Counted from the stretch's first letter, positions 53,567 through 62,579 are shown. The stretch: 64,000 nucleotides of DNA from an uncultured Kordia sp. (GCF_947496985.1 NZ_CANMEZ010000005.1:1-64000), one strand, 5' to 3'. Notes: generated by a model from the sequence alone, not told the origin. Translations and numbers: made by a program.

Positions 53567-54418
53567 TTACAATTCTTCAAGAAGCCATTTAGTAAGCTCA
53601 ATTTTTAACTCTTTTTCTTTTGTTGTTAGTTCTGGCGAGACAGAAATATAATATTTTATAGAACCCGAAGCGCTATTTGCTTGTGTCCATTTAGGAATAT
53701 ACATACCCCGAGAAGAGGTAACACTGATTAGTTTGTTTTTTTCGAAGACAAGCATCAACATATAACGATAATTTTTGAGTCCAAAGCCGTCATAATAAAT
53801 TTTCATGTCTTTCCATGAAGGAGCTTTACGGAGTTTGTTTTGTGCTTTAGTGAATTCTGGAAGTTCTAAAAACTCAATAAAATCTAAGGAATCTAATACA
53901 TTCAAGTTAGCAACTTTTAGTATATCTTGAAAATCATCAGGAGAGTTCTTATTGCCTATAAGTTTAGTGTGAATTTTATTTTCTATAATGGATTCGGTAT
54001 AAAGATTGTTTATGGCAGTTACACCATCTATGTATCCAGCATAATAGTTATTGTATTTATCTTCAATTGCCGCACGAATATGAATATCGTTTAACGCAAA
54101 TCCTATATGTTGATTTTCGTCATTGATGAGTTTACTTCCTTTAGAGATTAGTTTATTCTTGAAATCTTCAGAACTTACTAAAACCTTAAAGTGAATGAAG
54201 TATGAATCATCATGAATTGAATCCATCACTACTTCATTAAACAGTTGCATTTTAAGTAGTGATTTTCCATTCACACGATCTTTGATAACAGCTTCTGACT
54301 TAATTATTTCTAGCCCTTTGTAAGGTAAAGGTAGTGGATCATTAGTTTTTGTTTCATTTGAACTATTGCATGATACTAGTATGAGAAAATTGAAAACGAT
54401 TAAGAGTATTATTTTCAT
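53567..54418 (-). CDS. Putative lipoprotein of unknown function
   Basis: A 283-residue protein starting at ATG 54418 (MKIILLIVFNFLILVSCNSSN, lipobox LVSC at about 14-17). The mature part has alternating beta/alpha content, no recognised motif, and a SxRGMYIPKW segment. Possibly an SecD/SecDF P1-like or periplasmic domain (lower-case guess), not supported. Downstream of a minus-strand LURP-one-like gene with an 84-bp gap. Confidence 0.72.
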   Translation of the reverse strand: MKIILLIVFNFLILVSCNSSNETKTNDPLPLPYKGLEIIKSEAVIKDRVNGKSLLKMQLFNEVVMDSIHDDSYFIHFKVLVSSEDFKNKLISKGSKLINDENQHIGFALNDIHIRAAIEDKYNNYYAGYIDGVTAINNLYTESIIENKIHTKLIGNKNSPDDFQDILKVANLNVLDSLDFIEFLELPEFTKAQNKLRKAPSWKDMKIYYDGFGLKNYRYMLMLVFEKNKLISVTSSRGMYIPKWTQANSASGSIKYYISVSPELTTKEKELKIELTKWLLEEL

Positions 54419-54502
54419 AAATTTAATAATATATATATGGAGTTCCATACATTTCGTTACAATTTAAATCATTATCCTTAAGATAGAAAATAAAAACAGT
54501 AA

Positions 54503-54997
54503 CTAATCATTATCGGAGTGAGTATCATCATGTAAAATTTGATCAATCACAATACATGTCATTAAAATAGCTATTTCATTTTCTTTCTCTTGAATGTCAA
54601 TAGCATAACTATCTGTCCAAGCCCAATGTTTTTTGCTAATAGTAGCTACTTGTTGATTGTTTCGCGTAAATACAAATTCATGATCCCAAAAAGAACCTTC
54701 AATAGTATAATCATTAGGTCCGGGAACATCAAGAATAAATACTTTAGAAAACCAACTCCATTCTTTTATGATTTCTGCATACAGTTCTCCGTTAATAAAA
54801 ATTTGATATTTTGGCTTCCAACTAAAAAGTTTTTGCTTTATAATAGCCAATTCCTTTCTATTATTGTCTAGAAATGATAAATTATCTCCCCAAGAAAATG
54901 CTCTTCCTTTCACATAAAAGCACTCATTTCCTTGCGAATCTGTAATTGAAAAATTATCACCAAATCCCCAAAACTTTTCTTTAATTCGGTATACCAT
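54503..54997 (-). CDS. LURP-one-related (Tubby-like fold) protein
   Basis: A 164-residue cytoplasmic protein with the repeated strand pattern of the LURP-one-related/YxjI family: MVYRIKEKFWGFGDNFSITDSQGN, FYVKGRAFSWGDNLSFLDN, KLFSWKPKYQIF, ISKKHWAWTDSYAIDI. The fold is a 12-strand barrel around one helix; roles in lipid or DNA binding are proposed for relatives. Single gene here. Confidence 0.82.
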   Translation of the reverse strand: MVYRIKEKFWGFGDNFSITDSQGNECFYVKGRAFSWGDNLSFLDNNRKELAIIKQKLFSWKPKYQIFINGELYAEIIKEWSWFSKVFILDVPGPNDYTIEGSFWDHEFVFTRNNQQVATISKKHWAWTDSYAIDIQEKENEIAILMTCIVIDQILHDDTHSDND

Positions 54998-55049
54998 AAA
55001 TATGTTTTTGTTTTTTATTGTGAAACAATCATAACTATGATATAGGTGT

Positions 55050-55613
55050 TTAGTTTAATGGAAACGTTACACCAAAAGCAGCAGCGCCTGCAAATTGTTC
55101 AGCACTCGGATGTATGAAATATGTAAACGCAATATCAAAATTATGTTTCGGACCTAACTCTAACCCAAGAGACAGTGGAATATGATATAAGAGTCCGCTT
55201 TTATCAATAAATGTAGTATTTGTGATCGTTTCAAACTTTCCTACAGATACTCCAATCCCAATTTCAATATATGGAGCAATCCAAGGAATTGGAGCGGTTA
55301 ATCTCGCTTTTCCACCCAATAAAAAGGCGTTTGCATCAGATGTAAAACCAGCTTCATTTGGTTTGTTGTCTTCTTCCTTGCTATTCGCGAAAATAACACC
55401 TGCATACGGACGAATATCTAGCCAATTATAAAATTCATATACATATTCTCCTTGCGCATAAAATCCGCTTCCAATAACATCAACATTGTCATAGGGAGCA
55501 CTAATGCCATATCCTATAGAAGCTTTGATATATTGTTTGTTATCCGATTGTGCAAATGTTGAGTGGATGCAAAAGATAGTAGTAATAAAAAATATAAATG
55601 CAATTTTTTTCAT
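55050..55613 (-). CDS. Small outer-membrane beta-barrel protein
   Basis: A 187-residue protein with a signal peptide (1-21, STFAQ) and amphipathic strands (YIKASIGYGISAPYDN, YIEIGIGVSVGKFE, FDIAFTYFIHP) ending in FGVTFPLN. Resembles OmpW/opacity-type small porins by pattern. Function unknown. Confidence 0.82.
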   Translation of the reverse strand: MKKIAFIFFITTIFCIHSTFAQSDNKQYIKASIGYGISAPYDNVDVIGSGFYAQGEYVYEFYNWLDIRPYAGVIFANSKEEDNKPNEAGFTSDANAFLLGGKARLTAPIPWIAPYIEIGIGVSVGKFETITNTTFIDKSGLLYHIPLSLGLELGPKHNFDIAFTYFIHPSAEQFAGAAAFGVTFPLN

Positions 55614-55670
55614 GGTAAATATAATTAATACGTATTGATTGCATCAAAAATACTATTTTGTAGATAAAGA

Positions 55671-55699
55671 AAAAAGGAAGCTTTTTCAGCTTCCTTTTT
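55671..55699. terminator. Terminator of thioredoxin-like gene
   Basis: Stem AAAAAGGAAGCT/AGCTTCCTTTTT with a TTTTC loop, flanked by A and T runs. It lies 25 bp past the stop of the minus-strand gene ending at 55725. Confidence 0.88.
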
Positions 55700-55724
55700 T
55701 ATAATGTTGTATGTGTGATAAATT

Positions 55725-56456
55725 TTACATCTCTTCAATAATCTTCTCAATCAACTCGGTAGTTGTTTTGTAACTGAGGTCTTCTTCTTTTGCAATATCG
55801 ATTGCTTTTTTTGCGGTCTTTAGTGCTTTCGCATAATTTCCTGTTTTATACAACAAAGCTGCATGCGTATCTACATTATAATACGTAGCTTCTAACTCAA
55901 TAGAACGTTCTACTGCTTTGATTGCTTTTAATAAAATTTTGACATCATTATGATTTTTATAAGCGTTCCATGCTAAAGAATTCAACTTAGTAGAAGAATC
56001 CCATACTTTATCAATATTTGCTTGACTATAATCATTTACATCAAAGTCATCAGTAGCATCAGTAGAAACTGTCGTTCCTGAATCTCCGCCCATATACTTC
56101 TTAATCAAACCTTCCATTTTAGCTTTGCTCATAGCTCCTTCAATTTGATTAAGATTGGAACTATTATAAATGAATAAGTAAGTAGGCATTGCTGAAATTC
56201 CTAAGGCATCATCTACTTGACTTTTATCTACATCAATTTTATAAAAATCAACACGATTTTTATATTTTTTATCCAACTCCTTCATAATAGGGTCCATACG
56301 TTTGCATGGTCCACACCAAGTAGCATAAAAATCTAAGACTATCAATCGATCATTATTTACAAGCAATTTTGATTCGGCGTCATCATCTGATAGCTCAGTT
56401 TGCGCAAAGGAGGGAATTGCAACACAAAGCATTAAAAACAACAATACTTTTTTCAT
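55725..56456 (-). CDS. Exported thioredoxin-domain protein
   Basis: A 243-residue protein with a signal peptide (1-18, PSFAQ). Residues about 22-118 are a thioredoxin fold with active site WCGPCKR (C-G-P-C) and cis-Pro MPTYL. Residues about 145-240 are helical with two TPR-like units (YNVDTHAALLYKTGNYAKALKTAKKAI). It probably reduces disulfides in the periplasm. Single gene with its own terminator. Confidence 0.92.
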   Translation of the reverse strand: MKKVLLFLMLCVAIPSFAQTELSDDDAESKLLVNNDRLIVLDFYATWCGPCKRMDPIMKELDKKYKNRVDFYKIDVDKSQVDDALGISAMPTYLFIYNSSNLNQIEGAMSKAKMEGLIKKYMGGDSGTTVSTDATDDFDVNDYSQANIDKVWDSSTKLNSLAWNAYKNHNDVKILLKAIKAVERSIELEATYYNVDTHAALLYKTGNYAKALKTAKKAIDIAKEEDLSYKTTTELIEKIIEEM

Positions 56457-56689
56457 ATGTGATAAATTTAATTTTAATTAAAAGTAGCTAAAAAATACCA
56501 TGTTCAGAAATAATTCAAAACTATTTTGATATAATACACGTATTATTAGTTATATAACTGTAGCTGAAAAGTTATTTGAATTCTGTCTAAATTAGAACGA
56601 AATGTATGAAATAGGTAATATTACGTGTACTAATTGAATAAACATCGTTTAAATTTATACTGACCATATAAAATAAAACCAACTACATT

Positions 56690-58195
56690 ATGAATGGACT
56701 ACTCTTTCAGTTGCCCAAAAAGGTAACCAAGTCAAATCTCAAACAAGCAATGCAACAAGCTATTGAAATTGAGATTGCTACAATTCCAGTATATTTATAT
56801 ACCTATTATTCAGTCAATAGAGTTCCCAACCAATCTGATATAGAAGCAAAAATTCTTTCAGATATGCAAGCAACTCAAAATGGAAAGAAAAATAAAAAAA
56901 CAGCTGCTGAATTACAAGAAGCTGCTGCGCAACTAGCTTTGGACATTATGGTTTTTGCCAACAAAGCTGGCGGATTGATTATGAGTGTTGCTGTAGAAGA
57001 AATGTTGCACATGTCATTATCATCTAATATAAAAAATGCATTAAAACCACCTTATGGAGGTGTTCCTGATTTAGTTGGGAAAACTCCAAAAGAATGGCCA
57101 GCATACTTACCTGGTCATGTCCCTGCTTTTCCAATAAATAGAGGAAAACTTAATAAAGAACAACTACATGCATTTTTGCTAATTGAAAGTCCATTACCGT
57201 TTAATAATGGTAAAAATGAAAAAGGAAAAGCTATTGAATATACCACAATAGGTGAATACTATGATCAAATCATAGCCTGCATGGATAAAGAATTAAGTGA
57301 TTCTGATTTCAACGGAGATGCACCACAATTATTACCAGGAAAAGGATACTACGCACAAAATAATATTGATACAATTTACTATGATGAAAATCATAAACCG
57401 CAATTTCCAAATGATGAAGATAGCGGAGGATTGGTTCATGTAAAAGGAAAATCTTCAGCGATTCATGCAATGCACGAAATCATAGAGCAAGGTGAAGGTT
57501 CACATTTTACAATAGAAATAGATGGTAAAAAAGAGAAAATAGTAGGAGATCATTTAACTCCTGAAGGAACAGTTGTATGTCCATTATTTCCGTTAGGTTC
57601 AGGAATGACAAATCCGTTAGATTATGATGATAAAGGGAAACAACATGAGTTATCACATTTCGATAAATTCTTAGAAGTATATTGTACAATTGAAAGAAAA
57701 AATAATGAACTCAATGCTTTTTTAGGAACAAAGGATTTTGATTTCACTAAGTACTTCGTAAGAGACCTTCCAACAAACCCAAGTACATCAGATTACCCAT
57801 CAGCTATTCAAGATGTATCTAATCTTACAAATGCAATTTATACATACATATTTGTAATGGCAGAAGCATGTTACAAAACTGCTGGACATAAGCAATACGA
57901 AATATTTATGTTTGGAATTCATAAATCTATGATTTGGTTACTAGATAATTTATGTGGAACTATGTCTAAATTACATTATACAGATAGTAGTGGTGAACAA
58001 CATAGCGTCGCAGCAACCCTTGAAGATTATGACTTTGCTCCTTCATCAAGTCCAAAATCTCAAATAATAAACTTAGCAGAAACTGCAATGGCTTCAAGTC
58101 CTATTGTATCTGAAACAATACTAAGTAGAATTAAAGATTTACCAGATGTGCCACTAGAAGCATACTTGGTAGAAAACAACAAAGGGATTTTATAA
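56690..58195 (+). CDS. Ferritin-like (VioB-type) domain protein
   Basis: A 501-residue soluble protein. The N-terminal part has the ferritin-like fold of the VioB-associated family (PF12902 type): AIEIEIATIPVYLYTYYSVN (Glu26, Glu28) and SVAVEEMLHMSLSSN (Glu103-Glu104, His107), a pair expected to bind iron. The centre is a loop-rich region with LPGKGYYA. Later helices contain IFVMAEACYK and FMFGIHKSMIWLLDNL, possibly a second half. Relatives include iminophenyl-pyruvate dimer synthases, but the rest of a violacein pathway is absent. The next gene begins 17 bp later, so it may supply an oxidative step to the cysteine-rich protein. Function inferred. Confidence 0.82.
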   Translation: MNGLLFQLPKKVTKSNLKQAMQQAIEIEIATIPVYLYTYYSVNRVPNQSDIEAKILSDMQATQNGKKNKKTAAELQEAAAQLALDIMVFANKAGGLIMSVAVEEMLHMSLSSNIKNALKPPYGGVPDLVGKTPKEWPAYLPGHVPAFPINRGKLNKEQLHAFLLIESPLPFNNGKNEKGKAIEYTTIGEYYDQIIACMDKELSDSDFNGDAPQLLPGKGYYAQNNIDTIYYDENHKPQFPNDEDSGGLVHVKGKSSAIHAMHEIIEQGEGSHFTIEIDGKKEKIVGDHLTPEGTVVCPLFPLGSGMTNPLDYDDKGKQHELSHFDKFLEVYCTIERKNNELNAFLGTKDFDFTKYFVRDLPTNPSTSDYPSAIQDVSNLTNAIYTYIFVMAEACYKTAGHKQYEIFMFGIHKSMIWLLDNLCGTMSKLHYTDSSGEQHSVAATLEDYDFAPSSSPKSQIINLAETAMASSPIVSETILSRIKDLPDVPLEAYLVENNKGIL

Positions 58196-58212
58196 TTAAA
58201 AGCAGTAAAGAC

Positions 58213-58968
58213 ATGAAAGATTTAAAATATAGCGCATTAAATGGATGTGGCGCAAACAGTTGTAGCAAATCAAGTACAAATGGGCCTAACAGTTGTAGCA
58301 GTAGTAGTAGTTCAAACGGTTGCGGAAGTAGTGGAGGATCTAATGGATGTGGAAGCGGAACAAGTACACCATCAAAACAAAAAGATATCGCAGTGCCATT
58401 GGAGTTACACGCATGTATGGGACTAAACGCTTGTAAAGGTCATGATCGATTTGGAACAAACGATTGTGCAGGCTCAGGACATTGTGCAACGCAAGTACAT
58501 AGTTGTCATACTTTAAATAATTGTCGCGGTCAAGGAGGTTGCGGATTATATGGAGATACAGAAGAACAGTGTAGACCAGGAGCAAATGATTGCGCGTGGC
58601 AAGGAAGTTGTGGAACGCCAATTCCTGCTGAACGCTTCATTACACAAGGACCAAACAAAGGAAGAAGTGTATGGCAATTGGCTCGTAAACTGTTTGAAGA
58701 TCGTATGGATAAATCACGTAGAACGGTAAAAGATGCGCCTTTTCAATATGGTCCACCAATAAAATGGTTACGTACTCAAGGAAGAGGAGAATCTTGTGGA
58801 AGTAGTGGTGATAAATATTGTTCTTTTGGATTAAATAATCCAGAGAAAAGTGCAAATGAATTCTGTATAGAAAGTAGTCACGAAATCAAAAATACACTTG
58901 AAAATTGTGATTGTAAAGAAGACAAAAAGAAGAAAAAATCTTCAAAAAAGAAATCTTCAAAAAAATAA
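58213..58968 (+). CDS. Cysteine-rich protein, candidate MNIO substrate
   Basis: A 251-residue protein with no signal peptide and 20 Cys. Residues 1-50 are Ser/Gly/Cys-rich low complexity with recurrent NGC and NSC. Residues about 66-140 hold four C-x4-C pairs, most as N-x-C-x-G-x-G-x-C (NDCAGSGHC, NNCRGQGGC, NDCAWQGSC). A region of about 140-195 (RSVWQLARKLFEDRM) is helical, and residues 240-251 are a Lys/Ser tail. CX4C-repeat segments of this type accompany DUF692 enzymes in other bacteria. It lies between the ferritin-like and DUF692 genes. Probable substrate of modification or a metal-binding protein; unproven. Confidence 0.82.
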   Translation: MKDLKYSALNGCGANSCSKSSTNGPNSCSSSSSSNGCGSSGGSNGCGSGTSTPSKQKDIAVPLELHACMGLNACKGHDRFGTNDCAGSGHCATQVHSCHTLNNCRGQGGCGLYGDTEEQCRPGANDCAWQGSCGTPIPAERFITQGPNKGRSVWQLARKLFEDRMDKSRRTVKDAPFQYGPPIKWLRTQGRGESCGSSGDKYCSFGLNNPEKSANEFCIESSHEIKNTLENCDCKEDKKKKKSSKKKSSKK

Positions 58969-58983
58969 TAACTAAACCGTTAG

Positions 58984-59084
58984 TTCGAGTGAAATATTGG
59001 AAAGATTTAGTATCGAGAAGAGCTTAGAAACAATAAAGTTCCGAAGTGCTTCTCGATACAATTTTCTATCAAAAATCACTCGAA
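58984..59084. repeat. Long nested palindrome in the DUF692 operon
   Basis: Two nested inverted repeats: outer TTCGAGTGA/TCACTCGAA (58984-58992 and 59076-59084) and inner GTATCGAGAAG/CTTCTCGATAC (59010-59020 and 59049-59059). The structure could form a hairpin of about 100 nt in the transcript between the Cys-rich gene and DUF692. Similar elements occur at 50766. It may be a dispersed repeat or an attenuator/mRNA stability element. Confidence 0.7.
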
Positions 59085-59191
59085 GTGATGTTTTTTGTGA
59101 AAAGATAAAATAAGGATGTGTGATTCTGAATCAAGCTCGGAATGACGTTAATACTGAAAGCTAAAAGCAAATAGCCAAAAGCTAAAAATCA

Positions 59192-60124
59192 ATGAAACAA
59201 ACAGTACAACAATTGCCCGATTTAGGTTTGGGCTTAGGTTTGCGTGGAGAACATTTCAATCATATTTTAGAACATACGCCTAAAGTAGATTGGTTCGAAA
59301 TTATTTCGGAAAATTTTATGGATTCTGGCGGTAGACCAAGGTATGTATTAGATCAAATTGCTGAAAAGTATCCAATCGTAATGCATGGAGTTTCAATGTC
59401 GATTGGAAGTACAGATGACTTAAATTTTGAATATCTCAAACGATTAAAAAATCTGGCAAAAGCAATTAATCCAAAATGGATTAGCGATCATTTGTGTTGG
59501 ACAGGTGTGCTAAGTCTAAATTCACATGATTTATTGCCTGTTGTACTCAATGAAGAAAGCTTGAAGCTTATTACAACGAAAATAAAACAAGTGCAAGACT
59601 ATTTAGAACGACCATTAATTCTAGAAAATCCAAGTACATACTTAACGTTTCAACAATCTACGATTCCAGAATGGCAATTTTTAAAATATATGGTTGAAGA
59701 AACGAATTGCGGTTTATTACTCGATGTAAATAATGTATATGTGTCTTCGTTTAATAATGAATTTGATCCAATTGAATACATAGAAGGTTTGCCACATAAA
59801 AGTATTGTACAAATGCACTTGGCAGGTCATCAACACAATGGTGATCATATTATAGATACTCATGACAGTCCCGTAGTTGATCCTGTTTGGGAATTATTCA
59901 GTTTGGCTTGGGAACGTACTGGTGGAACGTCAACTTTATTAGAATGGGATGGAAATATTCCTGATTTTAATGTCTGTCATGCAGAATTATTGAAAGCAAA
60001 AAATTATATGAATGGTTTTGAAAAACAATTTGTAACACCAAGGGTAACAGTGTCTGAAACAGAAATAGTGTCAAATCCAGTTGATTTTATGGTGACGAAT
60101 GTGGCAAAAGATTTTGTAGAATAA
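59192..60124 (+). CDS. DUF692 (MNIO-family) iron enzyme
   Basis: A 310-residue TIM-barrel protein of the DUF692/multinuclear non-heme iron oxidase family. Family landmarks: GLGLRGEHF, WFEIISENF, MHGVSMSIGS (His65), ISDHLCW (Asp99, His100), LENPSTY (Glu145, Asn146), LLLDVNNVYV (Asp178), VQMHLAGHQH (His209, 213), DTHDSPV (His224) and LLEWDGNIP (Glu251, Asp253). MNIO enzymes oxidise Cys residues of partner peptides, giving for example oxazolone-thioamide or other modifications. The next gene (DUF2063) overlaps by one base. The Cys-rich protein upstream is the likely substrate. Confidence 0.93.
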   Translation: MKQTVQQLPDLGLGLGLRGEHFNHILEHTPKVDWFEIISENFMDSGGRPRYVLDQIAEKYPIVMHGVSMSIGSTDDLNFEYLKRLKNLAKAINPKWISDHLCWTGVLSLNSHDLLPVVLNEESLKLITTKIKQVQDYLERPLILENPSTYLTFQQSTIPEWQFLKYMVEETNCGLLLDVNNVYVSSFNNEFDPIEYIEGLPHKSIVQMHLAGHQHNGDHIIDTHDSPVVDPVWELFSLAWERTGGTSTLLEWDGNIPDFNVCHAELLKAKNYMNGFEKQFVTPRVTVSETEIVSNPVDFMVTNVAKDFVE

Positions 60125-60954
60125 TGGACATCAAAAGAGACGCTTCGCGTAAAGCGACACAAAAAAGTTTTGCGCAAATTCAACAATGGATGCAATCACA
60201 ATTGATAAATCCACAGTTTCGAAATGATTATGAAGATTTTGTAAAATCGACTTCAAAACTTTCTGCAAAACAACACTTGCAAATTTACCAACGAAGTTAT
60301 ATTGCTCGTCTGCGTGATTGTATGATTGCGCAATTTCCAGCATTAAGCCATGCATTGGGAAAAGAATTGTTTCTAGAATTTGCCGATTTGTACTTACATC
60401 AATATCCTTCAAAAAGTTATACTTTGGGCGATTTAGGTCAGCATTTTGGAACGTTCTTAGAAGAAACGAGACCAGATAAAGATGCTGAAGTAAAAGAATC
60501 ATGGCCTGATTTTATGATTGAATTGGCAAACTTTGAATTTTTAGTAAATATTATTTTTGATGAAAAGGCCGATGAGAACCATCAAAAAACAACTTTAGAA
60601 ACAAAAGAAGAAGACTTGAAATTAGTGCCAGTATTTCATTTGTACAAACATCAATTTCCAGTGAGTTTATATTACAAAGAAGTAGTAAATGATCGAAATC
60701 CAACACTGCCATTTGAAGCTGAAAGTTACTGCGTGTTACTACGTCGTAAGTATCGATTGGGATTATTTGAGTTGAATAGAGTTCAGTACTATTTCTTAAC
60801 AAAGCTAAAAGAAACGCAATCTATTTATAAAACCAAACAGTTCTTTATTACACAACATAACTTTGATGCAAATGAACTTGAATCGCATTGGAAACAATGG
60901 AAAGTAAAGTGGTTGGAAGAAGGTTTTTTTACTTCGACTTCGCGCTTAATGTGA
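60124..60954 (+). CDS. DUF2063 family partner of DUF692
   Basis: A 276-residue protein of the DUF2063 (HvfC/BufC) type. The N-terminal domain has LSAKQHLQIYQRSYIARLRDCM, IAQFPALSHALG and FLEFADLYLHQYPSKSYTLGDLGQHF; the C-terminal part is mixed alpha/beta. Such proteins accompany DUF692 enzymes and are thought to recruit the precursor. Its ATG overlaps the DUF692 stop (TAATG), so translation is coupled. Confidence 0.9.
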   Translation: MDIKRDASRKATQKSFAQIQQWMQSQLINPQFRNDYEDFVKSTSKLSAKQHLQIYQRSYIARLRDCMIAQFPALSHALGKELFLEFADLYLHQYPSKSYTLGDLGQHFGTFLEETRPDKDAEVKESWPDFMIELANFEFLVNIIFDEKADENHQKTTLETKEEDLKLVPVFHLYKHQFPVSLYYKEVVNDRNPTLPFEAESYCVLLRRKYRLGLFELNRVQYYFLTKLKETQSIYKTKQFFITQHNFDANELESHWKQWKVKWLEEGFFTSTSRLM

Positions 60955-60991
60955 CAGAAAATCTAACAGCAACAACGATTTAAAAATCTAA

Positions 60992-61531
60992 TCAATCCAA
61001 TTTTTCAAACGAGAAAGAAGTATTTATTTTAAACTCATTATCAATAACAATCATAGCGCGTTTTATCACAACAAGAACGCTGTCTTTTTGCGTGTATTTT
61101 GAATTGATCAATGAAGTATATCTAATTTTTTGCGTAGTAATACTATCATTACGATTCCTCATAATTCCAAAACGTTCAACATCTTTAATTTCAATGGTTT
61201 CTATAGAATCGGAAAGTGAAACATTGAACTTATCTGAACCTGCTAATTGTTCTTTAATAGCTTCTTGAAACTCAGGATGTTTAGTAGCTAATATTTTTGC
61301 TTCATAGTTGGCTTGTAACTTTGCCGAAATTTCGGTGTCTAAATAACCAATTAGTGAAAAATCTAAATCAGGCTTTTTTAAATCAGTTTTATAGTCAGTA
61401 TCATCTAATAAACCATCTTTGTCAACGGTAAATTCTTGACTTTTCATTGTTGCATTTTCAGATTTAGGAGCGTGTTGATTGCAAGCAACACAAAAAAGGA
61501 AACATAGTATGTATACAATCTTTTTCATCAT
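60992..61531 (-). CDS. Putative lipoprotein, unknown function
   Basis: A 179-residue protein with signal MMKKIVYILCFLFCVACNQ (lipobox VAC, Cys at about 17). The mature part is charged, rich in Lys/Asp/Glu, with no recognised motif (DFSLIGYLDTEISAKLQANYEAK). Its ATG overlaps the stop of the preceding gene by 4 bp (ATGA), so both are cotranslated. Probably works with the 305-residue membrane protein. Confidence 0.78.
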   Translation of the reverse strand: MMKKIVYILCFLFCVACNQHAPKSENATMKSQEFTVDKDGLLDDTDYKTDLKKPDLDFSLIGYLDTEISAKLQANYEAKILATKHPEFQEAIKEQLAGSDKFNVSLSDSIETIEIKDVERFGIMRNRNDSITTQKIRYTSLINSKYTQKDSVLVVIKRAMIVIDNEFKINTSFSFEKLD

Positions 61532-62445
61532 TGAATCATAAATTTAAGTTTCACAATCTTATTATTTGCATATACTTTGTCAAGAATTTGCATCTTTTTT
61601 AATGTACTTGTCGGAATGGTTAGTAAGTTGATAAATTCTTTTTTGGTGTAAATTTCAATGCCAATATTATTTTTAAACGCTCTGTAAATTTGGGCATTTT
61701 CAGAAATCAACTCATTCAATTGTACACGTCTTTTTTTCCAATCATTTTTGTTTCCATTTGCATAATACAACAACATCAAAGCATAATCATCGGTTTGTAA
61801 TTGTACTGTTTTATGAGTACTCGAATTGATATGCCGTACTATGGTGTCTGTTTTATGATACGGCGATTTTACCACAAATTTCAATTCATTTTCAGGAGTT
61901 GTATAAGAGAAACATCCCAAACTATCTGTTTTAAAATACAAAGACGATTCATTATTTCGAATCACTTCAATATCTAAAGGTATTTTTGTTATAGCTTCAC
62001 GCTGATCGGCATCTGTAAAACAAAATGAAAATGTATTTTCTTTTGGATACAAACTATAAATTCCAAAGGCTAATAATGGTACAATAAAAAGTAAATATAC
62101 AGAACGACGTGAAGATGCTTTGACTTCAGTAGCTTCAATTTCGTTTTTAGCTTTGGTTTCTACGTTTTTTTGCATAAAGTCATTCCAGTTTTCGCAACCA
62201 ACATACACACTCAACAAATTAAGCATGTCTACACGAGGCAACTTTTCAGCATCATTTTTAATATATGTATAAAACCATTTTTCGCTAATACTTCCTTTTG
62301 TTTTACTGCGTAAGTCTTCTTGAAAATCTGTAATTGTATTCCCTTTCCATTCACAAATATCACTTGAAGCAGCATGCGAAGCCAAAAAAGTGCTCGCAAT
62401 TTGCTGTTTCAATACTGAAAAATAATATGTTTTTTCTGTGTTCAA
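61528..62445 (-). CDS. Membrane protein with N-terminal EKWFYTYIKND-type domain
   Basis: A 305-residue protein starting with TTG at 62445; the next in-frame ATG is far inside. Residues 1-95 contain the EKWFYTYIKNDAEKLPRVDMLNLLSVYVGCENWNDF segment (family name unknown to me), common in small Bacteroidota regulators. One transmembrane segment lies at about 111-130. The rest is beta-rich and probably periplasmic (PLDIEVIRNNESSLYFKTDS). It overlaps the lipoprotein gene. A sensor/signal relay is possible. Confidence 0.75.
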   Translation of the reverse strand: MNTEKTYYFSVLKQQIASTFLASHAASSDICEWKGNTITDFQEDLRSKTKGSISEKWFYTYIKNDAEKLPRVDMLNLLSVYVGCENWNDFMQKNVETKAKNEIEATEVKASSRRSVYLLFIVPLLAFGIYSLYPKENTFSFCFTDADQREAITKIPLDIEVIRNNESSLYFKTDSLGCFSYTTPENELKFVVKSPYHKTDTIVRHINSSTHKTVQLQTDDYALMLLYYANGNKNDWKKRRVQLNELISENAQIYRAFKNNIGIEIYTKKEFINLLTIPTSTLKKMQILDKVYANNKIVKLKFMIQ

Positions 62446-62481
62446 TTAAAATGTAAAAATCAGATAGTCAGTAAATTGTAT

Positions 62482-62535
62482 TTTGTAAATTAGTTTACAA
62501 AGCTGTTACAAGTCGTTTACAAAGCTTTTTGTAAA
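62482..62535. promoter_or_regulatory. Operator array of TTTACAAA inverted repeats
   Basis: Two 8-bp inverted repeats: TTTGTAAA-N4-TTTACAAA at 62482-62501 and TTTACAAA-N4-TTTGTAAA at 62516-62535. The 12-bp GTTTACAAAGCT occurs at 62493-62504 and 62515-62526, 22 bp apart, with a related GTTACAAG at 62505-62512. It lies between the divergent genes starting at 62445 and 62580. Confidence 0.7.
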
Positions 62536-62543
62536 AACTCCGA

Positions 62544-62551
62544 TACGTTTG
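62544..62551 (+). promoter_or_regulatory. -7 box of the DUF4349 gene
   Basis: TACGTTTG is an exact TAnnTTTG box 28 bp before the ATG, directly after the operator array, so a regulator bound there could block or activate transcription. Confidence 0.55.
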
Positions 62552-62579
62552 TATTCGTAATCCTTAAAAATATAAAATT

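Noticed and set aside
56690-58195. Violacein (VioB) biosynthesis
   Set aside because: Only the ferritin-like domain type is shared; vioA, vioC, vioD and vioE are not present.
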